Origin: Bacteroidota bacterium
Lineage (GTDB): Bacteria > Bacteroidota > Bacteroidia > Chitinophagales > Chitinophagaceae
Length of the DNA: 64,000 nt
Direction of reading: 5' to 3'
Assembly (NCBI GenBank): GCA_023417815.1
Contig: JAEZEI010000064.1
Location: 62,001-126,000, forward strand
Below the pieces are notes generated by a model. That model was not told where the DNA came from, searched no databases, and saw only the letters and a list, made by a program, of their open reading frames with translations. This document shows positions 45,407-55,216 of this stretch, one piece after another (within the stretch, counting starts at the first letter, position 1; every line of letters begins with the position of its first letter). The translations under genes were made by a program, and so were the position numbers.

Positions 45407-46465
45407 ATGGCCCTGAGTAAAATTGAATCGTTGTTAGGCAAAGATGCCGAAACCCTATTGAACCATAAGTGTACGACAATCCCAAAAGAACAACTTACGC
45501 TTCCTTCTCCAGGTCATGTAGATGAAGTTTGGACAGGCAGCAACCGCAATAACCAGACCCTGAGGAGCCTGCAGACCATGCTGAATCATGGCAGGCTGGC
45601 AGGAACAGGCTATGTATCCATCCTTCCTGTAGACCAGGGCATTGAACATAGCGCCGGCGCCTCTTTTGCACCAAATCCTGATTATTTCAATCCTGAAAAT
45701 ATTGTGAAGCTTGCCATCGAAGGTGGCTGTAATGCCGTGGCTTCAACTTATGGCGGTTTGGGAATCGTTAGCCGCAAGTACGCTCACAGGATCCCGATGA
45801 TGGTGAAGATCAACCACAACGAATTTCTCAGCATGCCGAACAAATTTGACCAGGTTATGTTCGGGCAGATAAAAAATGCGTGGAACATGGGCGCGGTTGC
45901 TGTGGGTGCAACTATTTACTGGGGAAGCAATGAAAGCACGCGCCAGTTACAGGAAGTTGCCACAGCTTTTGAAATGGCGCACGAACTGGGAATGGCCACT
46001 GTTCTCTGGTGCTATCTGCGAAACAACGCTTTCAAGATCGATGGCGTAGATTACCACACCGCTGCCGATCTTACAGGGCAGGCGAACCATCTTGGTGTTA
46101 CCCTGCAGGCGGATATCATTAAGCAGAAACTTCCATCAAACAACGGCGGGTATAACGCCACAAAGCATGGAAAAACCCATAAGCTGGTTTACGATAAACT
46201 GACCTCAGAAAACCCCATCGATCTAACACGTTACCAGGTGGCAAACTGTTACATGGGTAAAGTTGGTTTGATAAATAGCGGTGGCGAAAGTAAAGGTGCA
46301 ACAGATATGGCTGAAGCTGTTACAACTGCGGTGATCAACAAGAGAGCAGGCGGAATGGGGCTGATCAGCGGAAGGAAGGCCTTCCAGAAACCACTTGCAG
46401 AAGGTGTTGAATTACTGAACACCATTCAGGACGTTTACCTTGAGCCTTCAATTACAATAGCTTAA
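45407..46465 (+). CDS. fbaB: class I fructose-bisphosphate aldolase
   Basis: The 352-residue enzyme splits fructose-1,6-bisphosphate in glycolysis through a Schiff-base lysine. It is of the archaeal/DhnA-like class I type: [43 protein letters not shown] and the [12 protein letters not shown] segment are typical. The ATG at 45407 gives [11 protein letters not shown]; an in-frame ATG at 45389 overlaps the promoter-like box and is less likely. It lies between the BtuF-like gene and accD on the same strand. Confidence 0.93.
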   Translation: MALSKIESLLGKDAETLLNHKCTTIPKEQLTLPSPGHVDEVWTGSNRNNQTLRSLQTMLNHGRLAGTGYVSILPVDQGIEHSAGASFAPNPDYFNPENIVKLAIEGGCNAVASTYGGLGIVSRKYAHRIPMMVKINHNEFLSMPNKFDQVMFGQIKNAWNMGAVAVGATIYWGSNESTRQLQEVATAFEMAHELGMATVLWCYLRNNAFKIDGVDYHTAADLTGQANHLGVTLQADIIKQKLPSNNGGYNATKHGKTHKLVYDKLTSENPIDLTRYQVANCYMGKVGLINSGGESKGATDMAEAVTTAVINKRAGGMGLISGRKAFQKPLAEGVELLNTIQDVYLEPSITIA

Positions 46466-46516
46466 TTTGTAACTTCATTGTCCGGGCCTTGTGCCCGGAC
46501 CTTCTTAACACCACCT

Positions 46517-47428
46517 ATGCAACAAGAAGAGGATTTCGACGCAAATCTTACCGGAGAAGAAGGTCTTCCCGAGGAATCGAGGAGGAGCTGGTTCAAACGG
46601 ATGAAAAAAGGTATCCTTACTTCAACAAAAGAAAAGAAGGATGCACCGGAAGGTTTGTGGACCAAATGCCCGAATTGCAAATACACCTGCACCGCTTCAG
46701 AGCTTGCAGAAAATAAATATATCTGTCCAAAGTGCGACTTCCATCACCGGATCGGAAGCGATGAATATTTCCAGATCCTGTTTGACGATGGCAATTACAC
46801 CGAACTTTTCGCAAACATCCGGTCAAAGGATTACCTGGGCTTTGTAGACCTGAAACCTTACCAGAAAAGACTGGAAGAAACTTATGCGAAAAGCGATATC
46901 CATGATTCAATCACTGTTGGTCATGGAAAAGTGAAAGGTCTCGACCTTGTAATCGCATGCATGGATTTCGAATTCATTGGCGGAAGCCTTGGCAGCGTGA
47001 TGGGTGAAAAGATATGCCGCGCCTGTGATTATTGTATAGAACACCGCATCCCTTTCATGATCATCAACAAAAGCGGTGGTGCCCGAATGATGGAGAGCGC
47101 ATTCTCCCTGATGCAGCTTGCGAAAACATCCGGAAGACTCACTTTGCTCAGCGAAGCGAAGATCCCTTACATATCCCTTTGCACTGATCCAACCTTTGGC
47201 GGAACCACGGCATCATTTGCTATGCTGGGAGATATCATCTGCGCTGAACCCGGTGCACTTATTGGTTTTGCGGGGCCAAGAGTAATCAAAGAAACTATTA
47301 AGAAGGATCTTCCTGAAGGATTCCAGCGCAGCGAATTCCTGCTGGAGCATGGATTCCTTGATTTTATTGTTCACCGGAAAGAATTAAAGGATAAGATCGC
47401 AACTACCCTGCAGCTATTTGCTGACTGA
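46517..47428 (+). CDS. accD: acetyl-CoA carboxylase carboxyltransferase subunit beta
   Basis: AccD with AccA transfers the carboxyl group from biotin to acetyl-CoA to give malonyl-CoA for fatty-acid synthesis. The ATG at 46517 gives [11 protein letters not shown] and 303 residues. The N-terminal zinc ribbon CPNCKYTC...CPKCDF and the crotonase-like motifs [41 protein letters not shown] and [17 protein letters not shown] are visible. accA is not in the window. The last 15 bases overlap the convergent AI-2E family gene. Confidence 0.96.
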   Translation: MQQEEDFDANLTGEEGLPEESRRSWFKRMKKGILTSTKEKKDAPEGLWTKCPNCKYTCTASELAENKYICPKCDFHHRIGSDEYFQILFDDGNYTELFANIRSKDYLGFVDLKPYQKRLEETYAKSDIHDSITVGHGKVKGLDLVIACMDFEFIGGSLGSVMGEKICRACDYCIEHRIPFMIINKSGGARMMESAFSLMQLAKTSGRLTLLSEAKIPYISLCTDPTFGGTTASFAMLGDIICAEPGALIGFAGPRVIKETIKKDLPEGFQRSEFLLEHGFLDFIVHRKELKDKIATTLQLFAD

Positions 47429-48517
47429 TGCGCCAAAAATGGATTTGATCTTCTGCATGAATGGTGAATCTTTTTTACCGCTTCTTGTTTCCCCGATAAG
47501 GTATCCGATCGGTTTTAATGGGGTGATGTGATCACACACGATCTTGAATACACCCAGTAAGGGAATGGCCAGGATAAGCCCGGCTATCCCCCACACCATT
47601 TCACCGATCACCAGCACAACTATTGTAAAAAGCGGATTTATATTCACTTTCGCGCCTACCACCAATGGTTCAAGAATATAACTCTGTATGAACTGTACTA
47701 TCGAATAAACGATCACGATGCCGATGAGCATGCCGGTTCCTGCTCCCTGTGAAATTGCCATCAGCAGGGTCAGCGCTGTTCCTGTAAGATTCCCGACAAA
47801 CGGAACGATCTCCAGGATGCCGCAAAGTACTGCAAAGAACAAAGCGTATTTCACACCCAGGATGCTGAATCCTATCCCGTACATGATCCATAAAATAAAG
47901 ATCATGCGCGCAAGTCCGGAAATATAATTCTGCCCCACCTGCGAAGCATCATAAGCGATCTTCAGCGCATTCTTCTTTTCCTCGCCACTGAACATTTTCA
48001 GCAAGAATGATTTAAGATGTTTACGGAAATAAAGGAACAGGAATACATAAACGAGAACCAGCACAAATTTTATAAGTATGGAAGTTACCGACCCAAGTGC
48101 TCCCATCACCATCCTGCTTGCCTGCTGGCCGCCCGTTCTTTTCTGGTCCGAGATCATTTGCTGTTGCTGTTCCGAGGAGATACCCATTGTTTGTGCGATG
48201 AATTGCTGTATCCTCTTCGCAAAACCGGAAACCATATCCTGCAACTTGTGCGTGTCTTCCGCAAAATTCCCTACCTGCCAGCTTACAAGAAAAACCAGCG
48301 AGGCACATGCAATGAGAAATATCAGCGTGCATACGAAGGCAGCCAGCGCTGTATGAAGACCGCGATCCTCAAGCCATTTGCAAAACGGTATGAAAAGCAT
48401 CGCCAAAAAAGATGCAATGGTAACAGGAATAAGAAAATCGGCAGCATAATAAAGCCCGGCAAAAAGCAGGAAAAGAAACAAAAGGATCGCAATGCCTCGA
48501 TGCAGAAGTGGGATCAT
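47414..48517 (-). CDS. AI-2E family transporter (TqsA/YdiK-like)
   Basis: The 367-residue protein has about eight hydrophobic helices, including a pair at the N-terminus, and the family region [49 protein letters not shown] near the middle, then [25 protein letters not shown]. These inner-membrane permeases are named for export of autoinducer-2 in Escherichia coli, but many members transport other things; the substrate here is unknown. It is convergent with accD. Confidence 0.9.
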   Translation of the reverse strand: MIPLLHRGIAILLFLFLLFAGLYYAADFLIPVTIASFLAMLFIPFCKWLEDRGLHTALAAFVCTLIFLIACASLVFLVSWQVGNFAEDTHKLQDMVSGFAKRIQQFIAQTMGISSEQQQQMISDQKRTGGQQASRMVMGALGSVTSILIKFVLVLVYVFLFLYFRKHLKSFLLKMFSGEEKKNALKIAYDASQVGQNYISGLARMIFILWIMYGIGFSILGVKYALFFAVLCGILEIVPFVGNLTGTALTLLMAISQGAGTGMLIGIVIVYSIVQFIQSYILEPLVVGAKVNINPLFTIVVLVIGEMVWGIAGLILAIPLLGVFKIVCDHITPLKPIGYLIGETRSGKKDSPFMQKIKSIFGASVSK

Positions 48518-48613
48518 TACCGTGTTGGTTCAGATTATTTGAAAAAATTTTTATTGTTCAGTTTCAAGAATCGAACCAATCAAAGAACGCTCCGCCATTC
48601 CATGCTTCGGATC

Positions 48614-49033
48614 CTAGCCGTGGATCTCCTTTGTTCTTTTTACTGATGCTGATACCAGCTTTCGGATAACATCTTCATCCACATCATCCAGCTTCTTAAT
48701 GTAAACGCACACCTTCCCGGTGGTATGCGGTCCGAGTTTATGCAGCAGTTCCTGCCGGCCCTTAAATTCTGATTCGATATATACTACAGTAGAATCCTTT
48801 CGCGGAGAGAAAGCCGCAAGCGGTGCATCACCTTCCCTGCCCGACTCATAGCGGTAATGATAGTTGCCGAACCCGATAATAGTGGGACCGTACATCTGTG
48901 GCTGCAAGCCGGTTACTTCTTTAAATATTTGAAGTAGACGCTGAGCATCCTTCCGGCGCCGTTCATTCGGAATGGCCGCAACAAAATCTTTTACGCTGGC
49001 GCCCGTGTATTGGGTTTTATTCGCTGATGCCAC
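48614..49033 (-). CDS. DUF1801 domain protein
   Basis: The 139-residue protein matches the DUF1801/YdhG-like fold: SVKDFVAAIPNERRRKDAQRLLQIFKEVTG near the start, PTIIGFGNYHYRYESGREGDAP in the middle and VCVYIKKLDDVDEDVIRKLV near the end. The family is cytosolic and of unknown function. It is divergent from smpB, with about 110 bases between the starts. Confidence 0.85.
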   Translation of the reverse strand: MASANKTQYTGASVKDFVAAIPNERRRKDAQRLLQIFKEVTGLQPQMYGPTIIGFGNYHYRYESGREGDAPLAAFSPRKDSTVVYIESEFKGRQELLHKLGPHTTGKVCVYIKKLDDVDEDVIRKLVSASVKRTKEIHG

Positions 49034-49107
49034 ACTTAAAATTAATCAAGTTCACAGATCATCTCCTAATCTTTGGTATAAATTAGGCCGATCCCCTTTT
49101 CAGGCTG

Positions 49108-49115
49108 TAATTTTG
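49108..49115 (+). promoter_or_regulatory. candidate -7 box of smpB
   Basis: TAATTTTG matches TAnnTTTG, 29 bases before the smpB ATG. Confidence 0.45.
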
Positions 49116-49144
49116 CCGGAATCATCGTAATCAACAACGCGGAA

Positions 49145-49582
49145 GTGGAAATATCAAACAGGAAGGCCTTTCATGACTATTTTTTCGAGGAAAGATATAT
49201 TGCCGGGATTGTGCTAAGCGGAACCGAAATAAAATCGCTGCGGGCCGGCAAGGCCAGTTTCAACGACAGCTATTGCATTTTCCATAATGGGGAATTATTT
49301 GTAAAAAGTCTCCACATCTCTGAGTATTCCTTTGGTACATACAACCGCCATGAGCCGTTGCAGGAGCGAAAGCTACTTCTAAATAAAAAAGAATTGAGGA
49401 AACTGGAAGGAAAAAGCCGCGAAAAAGGCTACAGCATCATCCCTTTACGTATTTTCCTTGCCGACAGCGGCTTTTTTAAGATGGAGATCGGCCTTGGAAA
49501 GGGCAAAAAGAACTATGATAAACGCGAAACCATCAAGGAAAGAGATACTGAAAGGGATATAAAAAGAAAGTATGGCATCTAA
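49145..49582 (+). CDS. smpB: SsrA-binding protein SmpB
   Basis: SmpB binds tmRNA and brings it to stalled ribosomes for trans-translation. The 145-residue protein has the family N-terminus NRKAFHDYFFEERYIAGIVLSGTEIKSLRAGKASFNDSY, then REKGYSIIPLRIF and KIEIGLGKGKKNYDKRE-like (here FKMEIGLGKGKKNYDKRETI), with a basic C-terminal tail. The ssrA gene is not seen in the window. A LuxR-type HTH gene follows 11 bases downstream. Confidence 0.97.
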   Translation: MEISNRKAFHDYFFEERYIAGIVLSGTEIKSLRAGKASFNDSYCIFHNGELFVKSLHISEYSFGTYNRHEPLQERKLLLNKKELRKLEGKSREKGYSIIPLRIFLADSGFFKMEIGLGKGKKNYDKRETIKERDTERDIKRKYGI

Positions 49583-49593
49583 TATGCGGGAAG

Positions 49594-49857
49594 ATGAGTA
49601 TCCAACATGCATCTGCAAGGTTATTCATAAAAACACGGTTTATGGAACAAAAATTCCCCTTAAGCAAACAGGAATCCCGTATTCTCAGTTCATTAACGCG
49701 TGGCAGACTTTATAAAGAGATCGCCTCGGATTATTCCATCAGCATCAACACGGTAAAGAAGCATTGCAAGAACATCTATCGCAAGCTGGAGGTTCATTCA
49801 CGGGCGCAGGCGCGCAACCTGGTTATGCAAAGCGATCTGCAGCCGGTAAATAATTAA
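49594..49857 (+). CDS. LuxR-type helix-turn-helix protein, stand-alone
   Basis: The 87-residue protein consists of little more than a LuxR/GerE C-terminal DNA-binding domain: LSKQESRILSSLTRGRLYKEIASDYSISINTVKKHCKNIYRKLEV (about residues 23-67), with the recognition helix in SINTVKKHCKNIY. There is no receiver or ligand-binding domain. A later ATG at 49642 would give 71 residues and still the whole domain. It lies just after smpB and could be cotranscribed with it. The target genes are unknown. Confidence 0.8.
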   Translation: MSIQHASARLFIKTRFMEQKFPLSKQESRILSSLTRGRLYKEIASDYSISINTVKKHCKNIYRKLEVHSRAQARNLVMQSDLQPVNN

Positions 49858-49864
49858 GGAACCA

Positions 49865-51292
49865 TCAACATTCACTGAGACTTATCGGGATATGGACGGC
49901 GAGGCCACCGTCTGAGGTTTCTTTGTACTTACTGTTCATGTCCAGCGCCGTATCCCACATGGTTTTTATTACGCCATCGAGACTCACCTTGGCGAAATCC
50001 GGTGTGCTTTGAAGTGCAAGCTGGCTCGCGGTGATCGCCTTAATGGCGCCCATAGTATTTCGCTCAATACAGGGAACCTGCACAAGTCCTCCGATCGGGT
50101 CGCAGGTCATACCGAGGTGATGCTCCATCGCTATCTCGGCAGCCATCAGAACCTGTCTCTGGGTTCCGCCCATACATTCTGTGAGCGCGGCCGCAGCCAT
50201 TGCGCTGCTTACACCGATCTCCGCCTGGCATCCACCCATTGCCGCAGAAATAGTTGCGCCTTTTTTAAATATGCTGCCGATCTCACTCGCCGTTAAAAGG
50301 AACTGGACTATCCTGTCTTCATCGGCGGAAGGATCTGCAAACAACAAATAATATTGAAGCACCGCCGGAATAACACCTGCCGCGCCATTGGTTGGAGCAG
50401 TGACCACCCTACCGAACGATGCATTTTCTTCATTCACGGCCAGCGCAAAGCAACTCACCCAGTCCAGTATATAATTGAACTGGCTTCCGCCTGCCCTTAT
50501 CGCCGTTATCCATTCATCGTAATTCTCAACATTCTTCCCTTTCAGTAATTTTTTATTCAGGGAAGATGCGCGGCGTTTCACCTGCAAACCTCCCGGCAGG
50601 TAACCTTCCTTCCTGCTTCCAAGGAACATGCAGTCTTTCATTACCTGCCAGATATTCAACAGGCCTGCGCGAGTTTCTAAAGCAGGGCGCCAGGCATTCT
50701 CATTCTCCAGTACGATCTCGGAAATATTCATCCCGGTTTTCCTGCACCAGTGCAGAAGATCCTCTGCATCATTCACCGGGAAAGAAAGATCGATTTCCTT
50801 TTGAACGGCCACTTCACCCTCTTTCTGAACAAATCCCCCACCTACAGAATAAAATGTTTCTGCAATGGTTTCACCGGTGCTGGTTTCTGTCAGAAAAGTA
50901 AGTGCGTTGGGATGGTAAGGAAGGGATTCAGAATAGAGGAACTGGATATCCTTTTCAGGATCAAATTCAATTTCGGTTCTGCCGCCCAGTAAAAGTTTTT
51001 TCCGGGCCCTGATATCTTCAATGCGCGAAGCTACTTTATCCACGGCGAAGGTAACAGGATCTTCTCCATTCAGCCCGAGCTGAACTGCCACATCCGTTCC
51101 ATGCCCCACCCCTGTTTTTGCGAGTGAACCGTAAAGTAAAACCTCGACGCGTTTTACCTGTTCCAGAATTCTTTTTTCTTCCAGGGAATTAAGGAAACGA
51201 AGCGCAGCGCGCCACGGGCCAAGGGTATGGCTGCTGCTGGGACCTATCCCGATCTTGAACATATCAAAAACCGATATTGCTTCCTGGCTCAC
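49865..51292 (-). CDS. sdaA: L-serine ammonia-lyase, iron-sulfur dependent, single chain
   Basis: This 475-residue enzyme deaminates L-serine to pyruvate. N-terminal beta domain: [25 protein letters not shown]-terminal alpha domain: [35 protein letters not shown], and [22 protein letters not shown]. Cysteines at GGCQ, MTCDP and VPCIE fit the [4Fe-4S] ligands of this class. It is the last gene of a three-gene minus-strand run that begins at 52132, with 9-base gaps. Confidence 0.96.
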   Translation of the reverse strand: MSQEAISVFDMFKIGIGPSSSHTLGPWRAALRFLNSLEEKRILEQVKRVEVLLYGSLAKTGVGHGTDVAVQLGLNGEDPVTFAVDKVASRIEDIRARKKLLLGGRTEIEFDPEKDIQFLYSESLPYHPNALTFLTETSTGETIAETFYSVGGGFVQKEGEVAVQKEIDLSFPVNDAEDLLHWCRKTGMNISEIVLENENAWRPALETRAGLLNIWQVMKDCMFLGSRKEGYLPGGLQVKRRASSLNKKLLKGKNVENYDEWITAIRAGGSQFNYILDWVSCFALAVNEENASFGRVVTAPTNGAAGVIPAVLQYYLLFADPSADEDRIVQFLLTASEIGSIFKKGATISAAMGGCQAEIGVSSAMAAAALTECMGGTQRQVLMAAEIAMEHHLGMTCDPIGGLVQVPCIERNTMGAIKAITASQLALQSTPDFAKVSLDGVIKTMWDTALDMNSKYKETSDGGLAVHIPISLSEC

Positions 51293-51301
51293 CGCGTTGG
51301 A

Positions 51302-51799
51302 TTATTGTACATCAAGTAATTCAATTTCAAAATCCAGGTAAGAATCGGCAGGGATCAACACATTGCCGTATCCGTCATATTGTACCTGGTCGGCATAACC
51401 CAGTGAAGGCGGAATATAAATATGAAGCTTTGCACCTGTATTCATTAATGGCATAACATACTGCCAGCCTTTCAGGAGATTTCCCAGCACGAATTTTATT
51501 CCGTTCACCGACTGGTTAAAGTCAAACATATTACCACCAAGTATCCTGCCTATATATTTTACAGTGATATTGCTGCAAACCGTGGGAGCAGAACCGTTTC
51601 CCTGGTGAATGATGGTATAGAAGGCGCCGCTGCTGTGCTGGATTGCATCCACATTATTAGCAGTGAGCCAGTTGGAAAGATAGGTAACTTCAGAAGCCGG
51701 GGCAATGGCAGTGGGCGGTGCAAAACCGCAACTCATTCCTTCATTTTTTTTACATGAAGAAAAAGCCAGCACCAGGGCGATCGCAATTAAACGATACAT
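51302..51799 (-). CDS. FKBP-type peptidyl-prolyl isomerase lipoprotein
   Basis: The 165-residue protein has a lipoprotein signal (MYRLIAIALVLAFSSCKKNE, lipid Cys at residue 16) and a C-terminal FKBP domain: VTVKYIGRILGG-type start, FVLGNLLKGWQYVMPLMNTGAKLHIYIPPSLGYAD and YLDFEIELLDV. It catalyses proline isomerisation and probably acts on envelope proteins from the periplasmic or outer face of a membrane. It lies between the small membrane protein and sdaA in a tight same-strand run. Confidence 0.92.
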   Translation of the reverse strand: MYRLIAIALVLAFSSCKKNEGMSCGFAPPTAIAPASEVTYLSNWLTANNVDAIQHSSGAFYTIIHQGNGSAPTVCSNITVKYIGRILGGNMFDFNQSVNGIKFVLGNLLKGWQYVMPLMNTGAKLHIYIPPSLGYADQVQYDGYGNVLIPADSYLDFEIELLDVQ

Positions 51800-51808
51800 A
51801 AGATTGGA

Positions 51809-52132
51809 TTAATTATTCTTTTCACGGGCAATTAATTCCCGGTATAACTGTTCATTCATTTCCCATTTGAACATCATCCGGAAATAGGCGAAAAATAATG
51901 TTGCGATGAACAAGGCAATTACCACAGCAATAAAGCTGCCTGTACCTATGTGAGAGATCTTTGCATACCAGTCTGGAAAAAATGCATACACCACCCCGAT
52001 GAACAATGCAACCGGCATACTGAAAAGCAGGGCGTAAGGCAATCCCGCCAGGATCCGGTTTGGCGTTCGCGCCAGCCTTTCACGGTCAGCCTCCCAGTAT
52101 TCCACGAAACTTTTTTCCTTTTCTGACAGCAT
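51809..52132 (-). CDS. small two-helix membrane protein
   Basis: The 107-residue protein has charged ends and two hydrophobic helices (about residues 29-51 and 64-86). I do not recognise a family. It is the first gene of the run with FKBP and sdaA, with nine bases between genes, and is divergent from the HU/SPOR gene at 52219. Confidence 0.7.
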   Translation of the reverse strand: MLSEKEKSFVEYWEADRERLARTPNRILAGLPYALLFSMPVALFIGVVYAFFPDWYAKISHIGTGSFIAVVIALFIATLFFAYFRMMFKWEMNEQLYRELIAREKNN

Positions 52133-52218
52133 TTCTCAAAATTAAGGACAAACCGCCTATCCCTTTGCAATTTTATCAATAACATGTACTTTGCAACCGA
52201 CCAATAACCCCTCTCCGG

Positions 52219-53076
52219 ATGAAAATTGAACAGCTTATCGTTCAGCATCTTTACAACGCTAAACAGGTTTCGTTACAACAGATCGGCACTTTTTATCTTT
52301 CACATGATGCAAATGTATCAGGTGACACGCCGCTTCCTGATAACGCCATCACTTTTGAATATAATACACGGGCACCTGAAGATGAGGCGCTCATAGATTA
52401 TATTATCCAGCAAACAAGAAAGATCCGTCCGCTCGCCTCTTCCGACCTGGAATCGTATTGTATTCTTGGCAGGGAATACCTGAACATCGGCAAGCCGTTT
52501 TACATTGGCGGGTTGGGCACGCTTCAGAAATCCCAGAACGGCGGATATGAATTCATCCAGGGGCATAGCGTTAATCCTAAACTGGAAGCTGGAAATAATA
52601 TTCTCCGCGAAAAAGAAGATGACGATATCAGTTTTTCGACCGTGAACCCGAAACCTGCGAAAAGCTATGGGATGCTGGTATTTGTGGCGATATTATTCCT
52701 TGCACTTACGGCAGCAGCGATCTATTACCTCGTAACGCTGAAAAATAAACAAAAGCTTGTTGAAGAAGTTCCGGTTACCGACACCCTTGTTCAGCAGGCA
52801 CCACCTGTTGCAGTGATCGATTCAACACCACCAAGAAAGATCCCCGGCGATACTTCTTCCTTTAAGGTTGTAGTGAAACAATATTCCAGCGAAGCTGCAG
52901 CACAAAAAGCTTTCGATCGTTTTACCTCTTACGGCCACAAACTTTACCTTCATAAAGAAGATTCAACACGGTGGACCCTTTCCATACCCTTTTATAATGT
53001 TGTTTCTGATACCGTGCGGGCCAAAGACAGCCTGCAACGATTATTCGGCAACCCTGTATATGTTGATATGGACTGA
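52219..53076 (+). CDS. HU-like/SPOR-domain membrane protein
   Basis: The 285-residue protein has an N-terminal HU/CCDC81-like region ([22 protein letters not shown], about residues 6-120), a transmembrane helix at about 152-172 ([21 protein letters not shown]), a Pro-rich linker, and a C-terminal SPOR domain (about 210-285, [30 protein letters not shown]). SPOR domains bind denuded septal glycan, so a role at the division site is likely (family knowledge). The order places the HU-like part in the cytoplasm and SPOR in the periplasm. Its stop overlaps the ATG of the DnaJ-like gene. Confidence 0.9.
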   Translation: MKIEQLIVQHLYNAKQVSLQQIGTFYLSHDANVSGDTPLPDNAITFEYNTRAPEDEALIDYIIQQTRKIRPLASSDLESYCILGREYLNIGKPFYIGGLGTLQKSQNGGYEFIQGHSVNPKLEAGNNILREKEDDDISFSTVNPKPAKSYGMLVFVAILFLALTAAAIYYLVTLKNKQKLVEEVPVTDTLVQQAPPVAVIDSTPPRKIPGDTSSFKVVVKQYSSEAAAQKAFDRFTSYGHKLYLHKEDSTRWTLSIPFYNVVSDTVRAKDSLQRLFGNPVYVDMD

Positions 53077-53951
53077 TGGAATACATAGATTATTATAATG
53101 TTCTCGGGATCTCGCGCAATGCCTCTGCTGAAGAGATAAAAAAGGCATACCGTAAACTTGCACGACTTTACCATCCCGATACAAATCCGGATAACCAGGA
53201 AGCGCATAAAAAATTCCAGCAGATAAATGAAGCCAACGAGGTTTTAAGCGATCCTGAAAAGCGGAAAAAATACGACAAGTACGGCAAGGACTGGCAACAT
53301 GGGGAAGCCTATGAAAGAGCGCGCCAGCAACAGCCTTTTGGCGGCGGCGGCGGATACTCCGGTTCCTTTGAAGAAGACGGTTTTTCAGATTTCTTCTCCA
53401 GCCTTTTCGGTGGAGGTTCAAGAGCATCCAGGTCGCGCGGGCAGGATCTGAACAGCACGCTCACCCTGAACCTGACCGACGTTTTCACTACTCAGAAACA
53501 GACCATCACCATTAACGGGAAAAAAGTGAGGCTCACTATTCCCGCGGGCATTGAAGACGGCCAGGTAATTAAATTGAAAGGGTATGGCTCGCCCGGCGCC
53601 CGGGGCGGAACCGCCGGCGATCTTTACATAACATTCCAGGTAAATAATAATACTTCTTTCCGCCGAACCGGCAGCGACCTTCATCTCGACCTGCCGATCG
53701 ATCTTTATACCGCGCTTTTGGGCGGAGAAACTACGGTGAACACCCTCCATGGAACCATAAAACTGAAAGTGAAGCCGGAAACCATGAACAATACTAAGGC
53801 CCGGATAAAAGGAAAAGGCTTCCCCGTTTATAAATCTGAAGGCAGTTTCGGCGACCTCTTCATCAATTACCAGGTTCAGTTGCCGCAGAATTTAACGGAG
53901 AAGGAAAAAGAGCTTTTCCGGGACCTGGCTGCCCTGCGCAAAGGCAAATAA
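53076..53951 (+). CDS. DnaJ/CbpA-like J-domain co-chaperone
   Basis: The 291-residue protein has an N-terminal J domain with the HPD motif in [16 protein letters not shown] (about residues 31-46), a Gly/Phe-rich linker ([28 protein letters not shown]) and the C-terminal substrate-binding domains; the central zinc finger of true DnaJ is absent. This fits CbpA-type co-chaperones of DnaK. It starts within the stop codon of the HU/SPOR gene (TGATG), so the two are translationally coupled. Confidence 0.95.
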   Translation: MEYIDYYNVLGISRNASAEEIKKAYRKLARLYHPDTNPDNQEAHKKFQQINEANEVLSDPEKRKKYDKYGKDWQHGEAYERARQQQPFGGGGGYSGSFEEDGFSDFFSSLFGGGSRASRSRGQDLNSTLTLNLTDVFTTQKQTITINGKKVRLTIPAGIEDGQVIKLKGYGSPGARGGTAGDLYITFQVNNNTSFRRTGSDLHLDLPIDLYTALLGGETTVNTLHGTIKLKVKPETMNNTKARIKGKGFPVYKSEGSFGDLFINYQVQLPQNLTEKEKELFRDLAALRKGK

Positions 53952-53986
53952 TTCTAACTTATTGAGATTCAATAAAATTTTGCTTA

Positions 53987-54027
53987 GCCTGAACAATTTT
54001 CATTCTAATTTCTTTTTTTGTTCAGGC
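53987..54027. repeat. inverted repeats after the DnaJ-like gene
   Basis: GCCTGAACAA at 53987-53996 pairs with TTGTTCAGGC at 54018-54027 across 21 bases. A second stem CGGACA/TGTCCG follows at about 54044-54063. They may end the transcript, but no proper U tract follows either stem. Confidence 0.5.
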
Positions 54028-54129
54028 AGTGGACAATTTTTTTCGGACAAAAAATAATGTCCGGAAAATAATGTTCAATATAAAATAATCGTGTTTTCAG
54101 AACCTTGATCTTTCAAGCTTCAGATTGGC

Positions 54130-54819
54130 ATGCTTTTCCGATTGTTCTGTAAAACCTTCACAATACCTAAGTTCCTTAAGGATAACGGCTTAACCATAGC
54201 ATTCACCTTTTTCTTTTTATTTGCCCTGGTTGGCCAGGCAATAACCGGGCTCCAGGAGCACAATAAGGATATGGAAGACCTGGGCGGGCAGGTCATCGGT
54301 ATGGGACAGTATCTCACCTCGGGCCATTTCCTCCAGTCCACCTTTGAAAACTGGGAAAGTGAGTTTCTTCAAATGGGACTTTACGTTGTGCTAACCATAT
54401 TCCTGTTCCAGAAAGGTTCTTCAGAATCAAAGGATCCCGACAAGCGGGAAAAGGTTGAGCGGGAGGAGATCCCTTCACGCCCCGACGCTCCCTGGCCGGT
54501 TAAGCAGGGAGGGATAGCCTTAAGCTTGTACCGGCATTCTCTTTCCATAGCGCTGTTCCTGCTTTTTGCGGTCAGCTTTGTAATCCATTTCAGGGGAAGT
54601 CTTTCGGATGAACATGAAGAGCAGGCATTATAGGGAGAGCCGCTCACCCCTGCGGGAGAATATCTTTTCAGCAGCCGTTTCTGGTTTGAATGCTTCCAGA
54701 ACTGGCAGAGTGAATTTCTTTCCGTGGTAGCCATTGTTGTGTTATCCATCTACCTGCGTGAAAAGGGATCGCCGCAAAGTAAACCCGTTGATGAAGCACA
54801 TTCGAAAACGGGCGATTAG
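54130..54819 (+). pseudogene. DUF6766-type membrane protein gene interrupted by an amber codon
   Basis: The frame from ATG 54130 meets TAG at 54631-54633, then continues open in the same frame to TAG at 54817-54819. Before the stop: FRLFCKTFTIPKFLKDNGLTIAF..., GQYLTSGHFLQSTFENWESEFLQMG and VLTIFLFQKGSSESKDPDK. After it, without frame change: GEYLFSSRFWFECFQNWQSEFLSVV and VVLSIYLREKGSPQSKPVDEAHSKTGD. The two halves repeat the same motif, and joined they have the length (about 229 codons) and layout of intact DUF6766 proteins as I know them. So the gene is either a fresh nonsense mutant or is read through. Family function is unknown; the product would be an inner-membrane protein with four helices. 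Confidence 0.85.
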
Positions 54820-54904
54820 AAATTCCTACCCATTTTCCCCGGCCGGGGACCACCATCCTCCTCCCCGAGATCAAGTTCGGAAATTTTCAAACACAAGACA
54901 ATTC

Positions 54905-54920
54905 CCCGAATTCGGGATTT
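54905..54920 (+). terminator. candidate terminator after the interrupted gene
   Basis: The 12-base palindrome CCCGAATTCGGG is followed by ATTTTTG. It is about 85 bases past the last stop codon. The gap 54820-55160 otherwise holds only the stem-loop at 55041-55066; no gene is seen. Confidence 0.45.
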
Positions 54921-55040
54921 TTGGGGAAGCCTGAAAAACTAAAAACCCGCCGAATAACGAAAATCGAAACACGATTAATACATGATCAGCCACAAAACAG
55001 GTGGTGAAAATTCTTTGGATCAATTTTAATTCAAAACATG

Positions 55041-55066
55041 AAAATGTTCCAACGATGGAACATTTT
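55041..55066. terminator. perfect 10-bp stem-loop between convergent genes
   Basis: AAAATGTTCC/GGAACATTTT with a 6-base loop. The arms begin or end in A/T runs on both strands, so it could stop transcription from both sides between the interrupted gene and groEL. Confidence 0.55.
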
Positions 55067-55161
55067 ATGATCCTGAAACTAAATTGTTCCGGGCCTGGGT
55101 TCTTCCGGCCATTCCAAAATTTTTTGCACAGGTTAATTTCCGATTGAAGAAAAAAAATCGC

Positions 55162-55191
55162 ACAAAAAAAGAGACGCGGATCGCGTCTCTT
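55162..55191 (-). terminator. intrinsic terminator of groEL
   Basis: A 10-bp stem AAGAGACGCG/CGCGTCTCTT with a 3-base loop; on the minus strand five or more T follow. It lies 26 bases past the groEL stop codon. Confidence 0.9.
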
Positions 55192-55216
55192 AATCAAAAT
55201 TTCCTTGTTTATTCTA

